This document shows, one piece after another, positions 22,750-41,782 of a stretch of 64,000 bases of DNA; position 1 is the first letter of the stretch; each line of letters opens with the position of its first letter. The stretch comes from Bolinopsis microptera (taxonomy: Eukaryota; Ctenophora; Tentaculata; Lobata; Bolinopsidae): the NCBI RefSeq assembly GCF_026151205.1, contig NC_087078.1, positions 16,819,118 through 16,883,117 of the forward strand, in the 5' to 3' direction. Below the pieces are notes generated by a model that was not told the origin of the DNA, did not search any database, and saw only the letters and a list, made by a program, of their open reading frames with translations. A program made the translations under genes and the position numbers.

Positions 22750-25336
22750 ACTGTGGTGTGTATTGTGTGTGTTATTTTGTGTGTGTAGTATGAAATCTAT
22801 ATGGACTAGTTTGTATGTTCTTATTATAGGCACATGTCATTTCCATCAAAGTTGAGTTCTGACCATTCATCAGTGTTTCCAGCTTTTTGAGCATTGAGTA
22901 GCATAGTTTTAATGCGACCTTTAACAAGTGCAATTGGGGACGAGAAGTCAATCTTACTAGAAGGTTTAAGGAATTTATTCCACATATTCGAGGTTTTATA
23001 TACAAACAAATTGGTTGCAGCGGGGTTAATAAAGTAGTTATCACGTCGGGGTGACTTTTGAAATAAATTGTACATCGGTATTGGAGTGTGAAGTTTGATT
23101 ATTTTAAACATTTCAAGTAGACAGTAGTACTTATACAAATTATGCACGCAGAGTATTTTGTTTCTGCTGAGAAGGGGTTTACTTGATTCTCGTTTATAGA
23201 AGTCGGCTCCAAGTTTTTGGGATCCAATTGGGCGGGTTCTAGCACATGTTTTGAACTTATTACTGTATGCCTCTTGATCACCAAATAGAATACGAGTGCA
23301 CTTTTTTTGAATTTTAAATATTGGTTCAAGCCTATTGTTCGATATGCCTCCCCACACTGAGATCCCATATCCTAGATGAGATTCGAAGAGGGTGTGGTAG
23401 AGGTCATTATACAGCTCTTTAGGTATCTTCTCATACGGCAGAGTTTACCGACTTCACACTTTAATTTAGAACTAAGATATGCAGTATGAGGTTTCCAGTT
23501 AAGGTTTTTATCTATAATAACGCCGAGGAATTTAGTTTCATCAACACGTTTAATGACTGTGTTATTCAACGTTAAAATAAGATCATTACTATTACTACTA
23601 CTACTAGTTACATCCTTCTTTCCTGGTGTAAAGTGAATGTAACAGCATTTCTTGATGTTAATGTGGAGAAGATTGCATTTCATATAATTGTAAACAGAAT
23701 TCATTATAGTATTAGCTTTTTGGTAGAGATTCTGGACAGATTTGTCAACTACAAATATATTGGTGTCATCAGCGAAAAGTATAAATTTTCCTAGGTCTGA
23801 TGAGTTATAGATATCGTTTATGTAAATTATAAACAGTAGCGGTCCTAAAACACTACCTTGTGGTACTCCACAAATAACAGGGAGTTTATCAGATTCCTCA
23901 CCTAAAACTGAAACGTACTGCTGTCTGTTAGATAGGTAACTTCCAATAAGCTCGTTTGCGTTACCTCTTATACCATATTTGTCAAGTTTTATGAGAAGTT
24001 TATCGTGACTGATAGTGTCAAATGCCTTTGATAAGTCAATAAAGATACCTAATACATGTTGCTTTTCCTTTATATGGGAGTTTACATAGTCAACTGAGTA
24101 ATTAAGGGCGTGGTTAGTTGAGTGACTCTTCCTAAAACCAAACTGGTTCTCAAACAGAACGTTCTGCGACACAAGAAAACTGTACAAACGGGAGTAGATT
24201 ACTTTCTCAAATAACTTTCCGAACACAGCTAGGGTAGATACTGGCCTATAGTTTTCGAGATATTCCATTCTTGAGTTCGCTAATGATTTTCTCTATTTCT
24301 TCTGGTGTACAATCGCTGAGAAATATACTTGAGGTATTTGGCCTTGGTAAGTAGTCCGTAAAGCATTGAATTGGACTTAGTCTAATTTGACCGGTTGTAC
24401 TGTATGATTCATTCAACTTAGGGGCAAGAGATACAAAGTAATTATTAAATTCGTTAGCTATAATTCTACGGTTCATTATTTTTTCATTATTAATAACAAA
24501 CGGGGGTTTAATTTCTCGTTTCCCTTTGCCGCGTATCTTATTGATTAGTTGCCATGTTTTCTTACTGTCACCTTGAACTTCATTAAATTTACCCATATTG
24601 TACGAAGTTTGAGCCTTTTCACGTATAACTTTGAGTTCTTTTCTATAATATTTATAAGTTAAGTACTCACTGCGCTTTTTGTTACATACTGCGCAGTGAC
24701 AGAAGCCACCTTTTGTGTCAGTATCTCCTAGATTGCACTTGACTTTGCGAGCTTTGACCCAGTTTTCGTATAGTTCGTGACAGTGATTTATTGATGTTAT
24801 AATTGCTGGTGTAATCCATGGATTGTTTTGCATAGTGCGTTTTGTACATTTCGGGGTTTCTAACTTGAAACATTCGTCAAAAGCAACGTTAAATGTGTCA
24901 GCAAAGGTATCAAAACAATTTATTACAGTGTTATCAAGACTATTGGATAGTTTGTCGGTGAACTTATCTACGTTAGAGTTACAGTAGTCATAAAACTGTT
25001 CATACTTAATCTTGCAATCGTTCTGGTCAAGGTGTGTGTTGAGTGCTAAGAATATGGGGTGATGATGTGTGATTTTGTCTTTGAATGTGCCAGATGTTAT
25101 AATGTTGTCTAAATCATTGGTAATGATGTTATCGATGCATGAAGGAATACAGCCGGGTTTTTCATGGGTCATTACAGATATGAGAGGATAGAAGCCTAGA
25201 CTGTAAAGAACGTGTTCATATTTAGCAACCTTGTTGCTGTCGCCGTGAAGATTGATGTTAAAGTCACCAGCTATATACGAGTGTCTGGGGACTTTGTCCA
25301 GAGTGTCGGCTAGTTCACTTAGCGCTGAGTAAAAAA
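22750..25336 (-). mobile_element. Non-LTR retrotransposon (LINE B), endonuclease to 3' end
   Basis: Reading from 25,336 downward: the end of an apurinic-type endonuclease (SYIAGDFNINLHG, then PSCIDNIITND and THHHPIF), a linker with a Cys/His cluster (CHCAVCNKK), the RT, and the C-terminal domain ending at 22,824. The 3' tail is CA-rich. The 5' end stops abruptly against LINE C. Residual similarity places it with LINE A and C in one CR1/Jockey-like clade. Confidence 0.85.
22824..25172 (-). pseudogene. Polyprotein of LINE B, with an internal deletion and frame changes
   Basis: Three overlapping open stretches: 24,246-25,172 (endonuclease end plus linker), 23,372-24,268 (RT: YRPVSTLAVFGKLFEK, FIDLSKAFDTISHD, GVPQGSVLGPLLF, FADDTNIF) and 22,824-23,357 (ILFGDQEAYSNKFKTCAR to the stop). 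At about 24,260 the text jumps from the linker straight to YRPVS, so the first part of the RT fingers is deleted. Near 23,425 a one-base shift separates the second and third stretches. Not functional. Confidence 0.8.
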
Positions 25337-26375
25337 ACGTAAGACCATTGATAATACTGAAAATGACTTGAATCTAGAAATTGATGGGATCCCGATCAAA
25401 CAGGTTACTGAAACGAAATTTCTGGGTGTAATTATTGATGACAAACTGAGTTGGACACCTCATATCGAGAAACTAACTAAGAAATTAAACAGCATATGTG
25501 GCCGTATTTATCGAATAAAAAACTCCCTCCCCAGCCAGCTGTACAAACAGATATACCACACTCTTTTTGAATCTCATCTAGGATACGGTATAACTGTATG
25601 GGGTGGTGTATCAATTAATAAGCTTTCACCACTATTCCTTGCACAGAAGAAATGTGTCCGAATCTTATTTGGGGACTCGGAAGCATTTAGCGACAAGTTT
25701 AAAACTTGTTCTCGTAGCAGGCCAATCCAGTGCAGTATAAACAAGAAAGGTCAAATATCCAATGAATCAACTATACCTCACATTAAACCGTGTTCTATAT
25801 GTATCAGCTTGAGGAAGACTGGTGATAAACAAGCAAGGCCACATCGCTGCCAAATACTTGGGGCAGAATTCCACTCTAGAGAATCAACAAAACCTATTTT
25901 CCAATCTAAGGAACTAATGACAGTACATAACATATATAGATACAGATGCATTACTGAAACAATGAAGATAGTGAAGAGTCATCAGCCCATATCCATGTAT
26001 TCTCTCTTTAAGAAGTCTGAGCTCAGAGATGACAGATTTGTGACACCACACTCATCTCACAATTTCGCATATAAAGGGGCAAATTTATGGAATAGGTTTC
26101 TTGAGCAGTCAAATGCACGTGGTAAAATAGGTTCACTAGGTTCAATTAAATCCCGATTGAAGCTTTCTATCATGAAGGCTCAACACCAACCTGACAATAT
26201 TAACTGGCAGGACTTAAACTTCAACACTTTCCTATGAAAAGACCCCCATTTATATTTATATATTTTAGATTTTACACCTGTCAATCACATCATATATGCA
26301 CCACAAAAGAAAAAAGATTCATTCAATCATTACATTATACACTCACTCCACCACACATGCACACAAAACATTAAA
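25337..26375 (+). mobile_element. 3' fragment of a third non-LTR retrotransposon (LINE C)
   Basis: Holds only the post-RT C-terminal region and a CA-rich 3' end. It abuts LINE B in head-to-head orientation. LINE C carries a segment of roughly 50 residues with paired cysteines (KPCSICISL) absent from LINE A and B, so it is a different subfamily. Confidence 0.75.
25368..26237 (+). pseudogene. C-terminal domain of LINE C polyprotein
   Basis: Open for 289 codons: TKFLGVIIDDKLSW, LFESHLGYGITVWGG, CVRILFGDSEAFSDKF, then the Cys-containing insertion, SRESTKPIF, and a final INWQDLNF that matches the end of LINE B (WSELNF). No RT catalytic core remains. Confidence 0.8.
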
Positions 26376-27136
26376 GCAGGTTACACGCGGGTGTAACGTT
26401 CACTTTATCCGAAGGGAAAAATAATACTTTACGTAACGCGCGATTTACGTCTTGGTAGCTAAATTATTCAAGTGCTATTTGTCAGAGCGACACAAATGCT
26501 CGAGCGCTTGCGCGGCTCACCTATCCAACACTCTTGTTTACATCGTATCAGGCAATGGTTCAGTTTAATTATGGTAAGGGCACAGCCTGTCAAAAACCCT
26601 TTTCGCATGATCCGTCGACACCGCCTGAAGGTGAATGCATAATAACGGATCATGAACGTACGGAATCATGTATTCAACTTTGTGTCATGCTTGAATTGGT
26701 TTTGGACCTCTTCAATGCTTTTAATTTATTTATTATTGTTATTTGGTATTATGAGCTGATATGTATATATACATACGGTATTTAAAATTAAGCGTATAGC
26801 GAGCATATTTAACAATTTTTAAGCAATAATGTATTGCGAGCAGCTGTAACTTAAATATCGCATAAAAATCATATAATTATAACACAAAACTAAAATTTTA
26901 TTGGAATCTAGGTTAAACTAAGATAAAATTAATATCAGCCCCTTCGCCACTCTCAGCAGTCAACCAGGGCTCATAAAAGCTTAACAGCGCCTGGGTCCGT
27001 TCACCAACTGTGCTAATGTGAGTGGCGGTGTGGTAAAACCCATTTTAACAGCGTGAATATTTATCAAATATAAGCGCGCTAGCTGCTAGCATACTTGTAT
27101 CATTTAATTTTTAATCAAATTTATTCGGATATATAT
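26376..27136. other. Non-coding spacer
   Basis: AT-rich. ORFs near 26,468-26,785 overlap on both strands and lack any recognisable domain. No gene is supported. Confidence 0.5.
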
Positions 27137-27376
27137 TTATTGATTATGTATTGAATTGGTGATAAATAATAAAATTGTCTTTTCTCTCAAAAAATTGTCT
27201 TTTCTCTTTAGTGGAGTCAGCAATCCAAGTGCCTCTATCTTGTACTGTTCCAATATAGAGACCCACTGCGTTGTTGACTTAATGGTGTTCTTAGATCGGG
27301 TACTTTTAACGAATCCTTGCAGTTCATCCTCGTCCGGTATTTGTTGCTTGAATCTTCTGACATTTCTATTAGACAT
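27137..27376 (-). pseudogene. N-terminal fragment of a Crypton-like/DUF3504 protein
   Basis: The frame from an ATG at 27,376 reads IPDEDELQGFVKSTRSKNTI, then KSTTQWVSILEQY. This matches the helical core-binding (SAM-like) opening of Crypton-type recombinase proteins, where xFVxxxxNKNTxxxT is typical. The frame runs out after LLTPLKRKDNF in simple sequence (the word AAAAGACAATTTT occurs twice). No catalytic half is nearby. It could be a first exon, but no partner is seen. Confidence 0.5.
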
Positions 27377-29085
27377 CCTGTGAGTATGACGATTAACTTA
27401 AAATTTAAAACAAGCTAGCAAATACTAGAATTCAACTCCACAATATTATTACATTGACGTTATGACTTAGAATATGGCGCACTTGCAATTAAAATATGAA
27501 AATGTATTATTATTTCAAACTATGGATCGTTCACATATATTACGGGTCGTTCACATATTACGAATTCATTTTTTGGAACATTTTTACCCCTCCTCCGTTC
27601 AAAAGGGGTTGCAGCGTGTGTCAAGGTAACCGGCTTGACTGGTCAAAGCCTAGGGCGAGTGTAGTTGTTGCAAACAAGGAGTAAGGAACGATGTATCTGT
27701 TTGAAACGAGAATCGAGATATGCGCTGATAAATAAGTGACAACTCCCGATGAACAAGGAAATAACACTACTAGAGCTAAAATGAACCTGTATCAAACAAG
27801 GTCTAAAACCTACTGGCTGCTCCCGATAAACGAGGAGTTAACAAATAAAGGTGACTGTCTGAAATAAGCTACGGGTGCAGGTGTACCTGTCTAAAACAAG
27901 ATACAATCTTAATATTTAAACTCCCGATAAACGAGGAGATGAGAAGTCTGTAACTCGCGATGGTTATAGTGACTGTACGAAGCACTGACAGTGAACTCCG
28001 GTGAGCTGTAATTCCCCATGTGATGGCTCAGTCAGTTATAAACAAGAAAGGTGGAAGGCTGATGGAGTCTGTATTTAAACAAGTCTTAGACTTAGTGAAT
28101 TGTACTAAATAAAACGCTCTCGTAACGATAGAAAACTAATAAATCAAGAAGAGCACCAAATCTCGACTAATCCTCGGTGACAATTTCAGAAGTGTCTTAT
28201 CTCCCAAAAACCTTATCTCTTAAAAAAGGGCTCGTAAAATCTGATAAATATAAAAAAGGCCGAAAAACTTTGGTTCAAATATAAAATAGATGCATGAGAT
28301 AAAATTAAAATTAAGAAGTGGCAAAAAAACGGTGAATTAAAATATTAAAATGTAAAATCAAAGCCTAGCAATATTGTGGATCTACTAAACTAGTTAACTA
28401 CACCAAACACGGCAGCAAACAATCAACTTTCAAAATAAAGAGACAACAGCGGGTCGCACAACGCCTCAGGGTCTCAGAGCACTGAATACGTTGGCACACA
28501 CCGTGTATGCTTGAAGATGATTCGTTCTGGTGACTCGTATGCAGAGGTCAGCATCAGTAGGGAGACCCTTTTTTACATACTTGGACTCTACAGCATCCCA
28601 GCTCCTATTATTACCATGCCTCTTCTCTCTGATTCATCTCAGTCAAGAGTTCTAGTCCAGAATGTAGACCGCCTCCCCAACTTTTTAAAAACTAATGGGG
28701 CAAGGAATGTGCAGAAAATGTTTGCAAAATGAACACACTGAAACGATTGTCCAGATGAGATTTTGGAGACAAGGCTCACATTTGGCCACACAACAATTGT
28801 TGACAGTGATAAAATGTTGTTACTATGGATTACACCATTTTGAAGAATGCCAAATCCCCTCTGAAAGGTCATGTTTCACAATACTGGGATTACACCAGCT
28901 GTGATTGTTCTTTAAATGTTTTGTTTTTCTGACTTAGCGGATTCCTTTGTACTATTGGATCATCAGCCAATAAGATCCAAGGCTATGCAACCCTCCCCAG
29001 GCAAAGGGCTGTCACAAGGAGCAGAAAAATATTGGTGTACTTTGTAAGATCTATTTTTCAGGTTCCACGAGACTTCTCTCTTCAG
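27377..29085. other. Repeat-bearing spacer without a gene
   Basis: At 27,545 is an isolated MITE end (GGGTCGTTCACATATTACG). Between 27,741 and 27,940 the word CTCCCGATAAACGAGGAG recurs about every 80-100 bp. Short ORFs at 28,511-28,904 overlap on both strands and look non-coding. Confidence 0.5.
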
Positions 29086-30442
29086 GGGGGGGGGCCAATG
29101 GATATTTTTTTGTGAAACTTGATTTCGAGATAGCAGTTGACCAACAAACTAGGACCAGTGACCGAACTTTTGAGGGGGTCCCGGACCCTAACCGCCAAAC
29201 GGTGCCTGCGGGGCAGCCACGCCCATATTTGGTCCAAATTAGGCCCAATTTAGCCAAATACCCTGAACATGCCCAAAACCCAAATTTTAGGTGCTCTACT
29301 TGTAGCTAGTGGTCTCCTGAACTCGTATATGAAATTTCATCAAGATTGGACAAAAAATGACTGAGTTATGAGCCAAAAACCATATGCCCATATTTGGGCA
29401 TACGCACCAAATTTGGTAGATTTCGTCCCATAAATTGGTCAAATATCAATATTTTTCACTGAAACTTACTTTATATGAAAGGTAAGCATAAACTACATAT
29501 TCTCTGTAAGTTATAGCTTTATATCTGTTTAAATGTGGATACTAAGGCGAAAAGACCACAAAAAATGAACTAAATTGCCCATATCTTGGTTCGCGATATT
29601 CGCGGAATTGATCTCATTAAAATTGTAACAACTCAATCAGTTTTCAAAATTTTTCCATGAAATTTTCGGAATCGACTCGAAATCGCATTTCCACCTTAGT
29701 TTGAGAACAGATTTTTGATTAAGGCCTCAAAAAAAATTTGGCGGCCAAATTCTGAATTTCTCCGGGAAAATTTTGGAATTTGGCCGCCAAATTTTTTTGG
29801 AGGCCTAAATCAAAAATCTGTTCTCAAACTAAGGTGGAAATGCGATTTCGAGTCGATTCCGAAAATTTCATGGAAAAATTTTGAAAACTGATCGAGTTGT
29901 TACAATTTTAATGAGATCAATTCCGCGAATATCGCGAACCAAGATATGGGCAATTTAGTTCATTTTTTGTGGTCTTTTCGCCTTAGTATCCACATTTAAA
30001 CAGATATAAAGCTATAACTTACAGAGAATATGTAGTTTAGGCTTACCTTTCATATAAAGTAAGTTTCAGTGAAAAATATTGATATTTGACCAATTTATGG
30101 GACGAAATCTACCAAATTTGGTGCGTATGCCCAAATATGGGCATATGGTTTTTGGCTCATAACTCAGTCATTTTTTGTCCAATCTTGATGAAATTTCATA
30201 TACGAGTTCAGGAGACCACTAGCTACAAGTAGAGCAACTAAAATTTGGGTTTTGGGCATGTTCAGGGTATTTGGCTAAATTGGGCCTAATTTGGACCAAA
30301 TATGGGCGTGGCTGCCCCGCAGGCACCGTTTGGCGGTTAGGGTCCGGGACCCCCTCAAAAGTTCGGTCACTGGTCCTAGTTTGTTGGTCAACTGCTATCT
30401 CGAAATCAAGTTTCACAAAAAAATATCCATTGGCCCCCCCCC
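29086..30442. repeat. Giant near-perfect palindrome (foldback element), arms about 668 bp
   Basis: Left arm 29,086-29,753 and right arm about 29,776-30,442 are reverse complements around a loop of about 22 bases. I saw only a few single-base differences, for example GGTGCTCTAC against GTTGCTCTAC. The outer ends are runs of nine G and nine C. Mirror ORFs of about 65 aa appear in both arms simply because the arms are complementary. Transcription would give a long double-stranded RNA hairpin. Confidence 0.9.
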
Positions 30443-30539
30443 TTAAGTGTCATGGTCATTAGCAAGAAAGCTGGGTATTCAACTTGGTAGAAGATATTAG
30501 ATAGCTGCAAGGTCTGCACCAATTGAAATATCTGATAAC

Positions 30540-31285
30540 TTAAGGGGGCCGGGGGGTCTTCATCAAAATTCTCTCGAAATTGATTTTATAGTTGTTTCTG
30601 ATAGAGGGGAGTGACATCTATCAGCTGCTTTTGGTCCCATGGAAAAATATTGTTCCTAGCCGAAATTATCGCTGGTCAAAGGTCAGCGCTCATGTGTAAT
30701 TGTATTGCGCGAGCGATTTTCAATCGCGCGTCCTGAAAATCGAGTCTAAAAATCTATCTTCTCCTACATTTTTTGAGCAATCACCCTGAAACTTTCAGGA
30801 TATGTTCTACGGATCATTTAGAAGAGAAGTATCGAGCCGAATTTTGAGATAGGCCTCAGAAAATTTTTAAATCGATTTTGAAAATCTTGGACCTGGAAAA
30901 ATCGTCAAAAAATGAGGTCCAAGATTTTCAAAATCGAATTAAAAATTTTCTGAGGCCTATCTCAAAAATCGGCTCGATACTTCTCTTCTAAATGATCCCT
31001 AGAACATATCCTGAAAGTTTCAGGGTGATTGCTCCAAAAATGTAGGAGAAGATAGATTTTTAGACTCGATTTTCAGGACGCGCGATTGAAAATCGCTCGC
31101 GCAATACAATTACACATGAGCGCTGACCTTTGACCAGCGATAATTTCGGCTAGGAACAATATTTTTCCATGGGACCAAAAGCAGCTGATAGATGTCACTC
31201 CCCTCTATCAGAAACAACTATAAAATCAATTTCGAGAGAATTTTGATGAAGACCCCCCCCCCCCCCCCCCCCCCGGCCCCCTTAA
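30540..31285. repeat. Second giant palindrome, arms about 360 bp
   Basis: Arms start at TTAAGGGGGCCGGGGGGTC and end at GGCCCCCTTAA, centred at about 30,912. Arm identity is very high. The right arm carries a 22-C run where the left has six G, so the tract has expanded on one side. TTAA lies at both outer edges and may be a target duplication. It sits only about 100 bp from the first giant palindrome but has a different arm sequence. Confidence 0.9.
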
Positions 31286-31843
31286 TAGATCAGGTGGTGT
31301 ATATCAGCTGACCATAAAGTCAATGCTACTTGTAGAGACCCCTGGTCAGGCTTTTGATCAAATGAACACTTCGTCAGGCTGTATAACTAAATTGGGTTTT
31401 AAATGGGTAACCAGTCTTCCAAGAAGTGGTCCAGCGTTGTAGTGCCTGGTCCAGTTAGATATGGATTCTAATCAGTCATTTTTGAAGCTATACATTTTCA
31501 CTATTTCTATTCAGCATAAAAACCTTACATCAAATTGAGTTTTATCTAGTTTTATCTAGAAGTTTTATGTGATCAAATAGTTATACTGTCATTTAACTTT
31601 ACATTTGTAAACTGTATACAATTCCACCAATATCACGGCAGCTCTAATTTATAGGTCGAAACTGTAAAATGTATGTAGAAAACTTTCGACGAGATTACTT
31701 CTCCCATTATTACAAAATTGTATTCAAACATACCATGTATTGTACAGATTTGTCGATTATGATTTTATTAATTGATTTTATTGATTTTTATTGATTTCCT
31801 AATGTTATCTCTTATTTAGCCACTAGAGGTCCCAAGTGGCAAG
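31286..31843. other. Region upstream of Rab1
   Basis: No TATA box or other clear core promoter. TTATTTAG just before 31,820 could be a splice acceptor, so the first Rab1 coding exon may be preceded by an untranslated exon further left. Confidence 0.35.
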
Positions 31844-39740
<7,897 letters not shown>

Positions 39741-41212
39741 GAGACAGAAGATATTGCGGAGTTACCCTCACTGGTTGAGGAGGCAGTCACGTGTCCAACC
39801 CACGTGTCACGTGACCATAGTAACGCGACTCTTAAGATTACATTTTGTAGAGAAATGCTGTTACTCATGATGAGAGCAAATTCTCCAATACCGCCCCCCC
39901 CCCCCCCCCCCCCCCTTTAGAGTTCTTATTAACAATACGAGTCATGTTTAGTTGGATTATAACCAAATGTTCCCCCTTGTGAAGCACTTTGAGGGTACTG
40001 GTGGTCGTATAGGCAGCCCATTTACCCGAGTCTAAAGTTTAGTTTACTGGATAGAAGAAACCGAGATCTTACAAAATCAAATTCCTCCTGCCAGATTTTT
40101 GAGCAACCTTCGAACATCTTTGCCTGGAATCCAGTGTGAGCCCAATTCATGCCAACTGAAGCTATTCGTTCATTGCATGTTATGCGCTTAGCAAACCTGC
40201 GAGTAATTGGGCTGGGACTAATATTTCTGATATTAACATTTGTTAAATCTCTATTACTGTTCTCTATGCGGATAATTATAAACTCTTTATAGGTATATGG
40301 GTCGCCAGGGACCCCCATGCACCCTTGATGATGATACCCCAATTAGTTATCGTAATTATTGTAAGCTCCTTTTTTATTACCGTAAAAGTGTTGAAGTATT
40401 TTAAGCAAGTATTTCGCCTTGATACCAACAATATTACCGAGTCATCAATTTTATTTTTGTCTTAACTTTGCCAGAAGTTGAGTGTAATATATCATACTCC
40501 TAATTTTGTGAAAAGTTGTATAGAGAGCCCCCCTATAAAATGAATTTAAAATAAGTAATATTCAGAAACATTATACTACGCCATATATTAATGATTTGTT
40601 TTCATTCTTGACGAATATTATGTATGTTAATCATGGGTTTTTAGTAGATATAAGCTTAACTTTAACTTTGCCTCACCATATTTTCACGCCTCCTGTCAGA
40701 CCTCAGGGTGGAAACTTCCAGGCGATTTTCTAATTGCCGACAATTAACCATGATAATTTAAGATGCTATGAATTACTTATTAATTGCTCGTATAGAATTG
40801 ACATAAACTTGTCAGTCAGACTGAATATGTCCTGCCTGCCCTTGTTATAAGGTGGTAATTATAGGCGAACCTGGGGCTTTGTTACAAGATTGATTAATTA
40901 GTCTAATTGGATTAATTAATTACTTGGTTAGAATGTTAAATTTGTTTGTTTTAATGTTCTGTGCGAGTGTGTTGATCAAAATTTTATAATAATACCTTGG
41001 CTCGATAATTAACTTTGTCTATCAATTCGTTATGTGAAGTTTAAAATGTGTTTCATTGTCTACACTCAATAAACTCTCCAGAATGAAATTATCTTTGATA
41101 TTCTCGGACTATAAAGCTCTCATAGAAATCATAATTAAAGGACTGGATAATCCACATTATGTCAACAACCTTCCCGTCTATTCAAGATCCCGAAGGATCA
41201 TCCACATGATGT
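39741..41212. other. Downstream of Rab1, no gene seen
   Basis: Contains a C run of about 22 (39,893-39,915). The first AATAAA I notice on this strand is near 41,064, far from the stop, so the Rab1 poly(A) site is uncertain. The 106-codon minus ORF at 40,022-40,342 has no recognisable motif. Confidence 0.45.
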
Positions 41213-41213
41213 A

Positions 41214-41405
41214 GGGGTCGTTCACATAATCATATTAGGTTGTCAATTTTAGTTGTAGGTTTCCAACCTACCAGGACGCGCGCCGAGTTGGACTCGTCGA
41301 CGGTCCAATATATATGGAACAGATATTTTACGAGTATCACCCGTTAAAATTTTAGGTCCTCCGTAATCAGTTTTACACATGAATACGAAATATGTGAACG
41401 ACCCC
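41214..41405. mobile_element. MITE with ends GGGGTCGTTCACATA, TA target
   Basis: Perfect terminal inverted repeats GGGGTCGTTCACATA and TATGTGAACGACCCC enclose 192 bp, flanked by TA on both sides. The TA duplication suggests mobilisation by a Tc1/mariner-like transposase. Relatives or isolated ends lie at about 260, 7,296 and 27,545. Confidence 0.8.
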
Positions 41406-41428
41406 TAATCATAAATTTTCAGGAAAAA

Positions 41429-41782
41429 CTTACTGGGCTGCGCTCAGCCTGTCATTCCGCCGAATCTGATATGATCATATCAGATTCGGCGGAATGACAG
41501 GCTGCTTTAATGAACATAAATATAATAGCCGGAGGTCCCCAGGTAAGGGAAAACTCGACACTCGAGGGGAGGGCCAAGAAATGGAAAAAATATTTTCGGC
41601 CCATAATGACCAGGGTAGTAATAGAGTAATAGGTAGTGGCACCGAGCCACGCGTGCCGATTGTTTGATTGACGATGTCAACACTTCCAGATCGTTGCTCT
41701 GCGAATTAACGGAGCAACGATCTAGTCTTCGATGCGAATGGCGAAGTAAAAATGATAGTTAGCGGCGAAGTCCTCCAAGCCG
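41429..41782. repeat. Dispersed hairpin-rich repeat, copy 1
   Basis: Shares CTTACTGGGCNGCGCTCAGCC, GGTCCCCAGGT, GATTGACGATG and GGCGAAGTCCTCCAAG, in that order, with 52,787-53,147. It contains the 60-bp perfect palindrome listed separately. Confidence 0.65.
41445..41504. repeat. Perfect 60-bp palindrome
   Basis: The 30-base arm CAGCCTGTCATTCCGCCGAA... (41,445-41,474) is followed directly by its exact reverse complement with no spacer. The related copy near 52,806 has only the outer part, so this palindrome arose by local inverted duplication. Confidence 0.9.

Noticed and set aside
29051-30462. Pairs of identical small proteins of about 65 aa on opposite strands
   Set aside because: Explained by the two complementary arms of the palindrome. 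The G/C-run ends and lack of codon bias argue against genes.
40022-40342. 106-codon minus ORF downstream of Rab1
   Set aside because: No motif, no flanking exons, and a length within chance expectation for this window.
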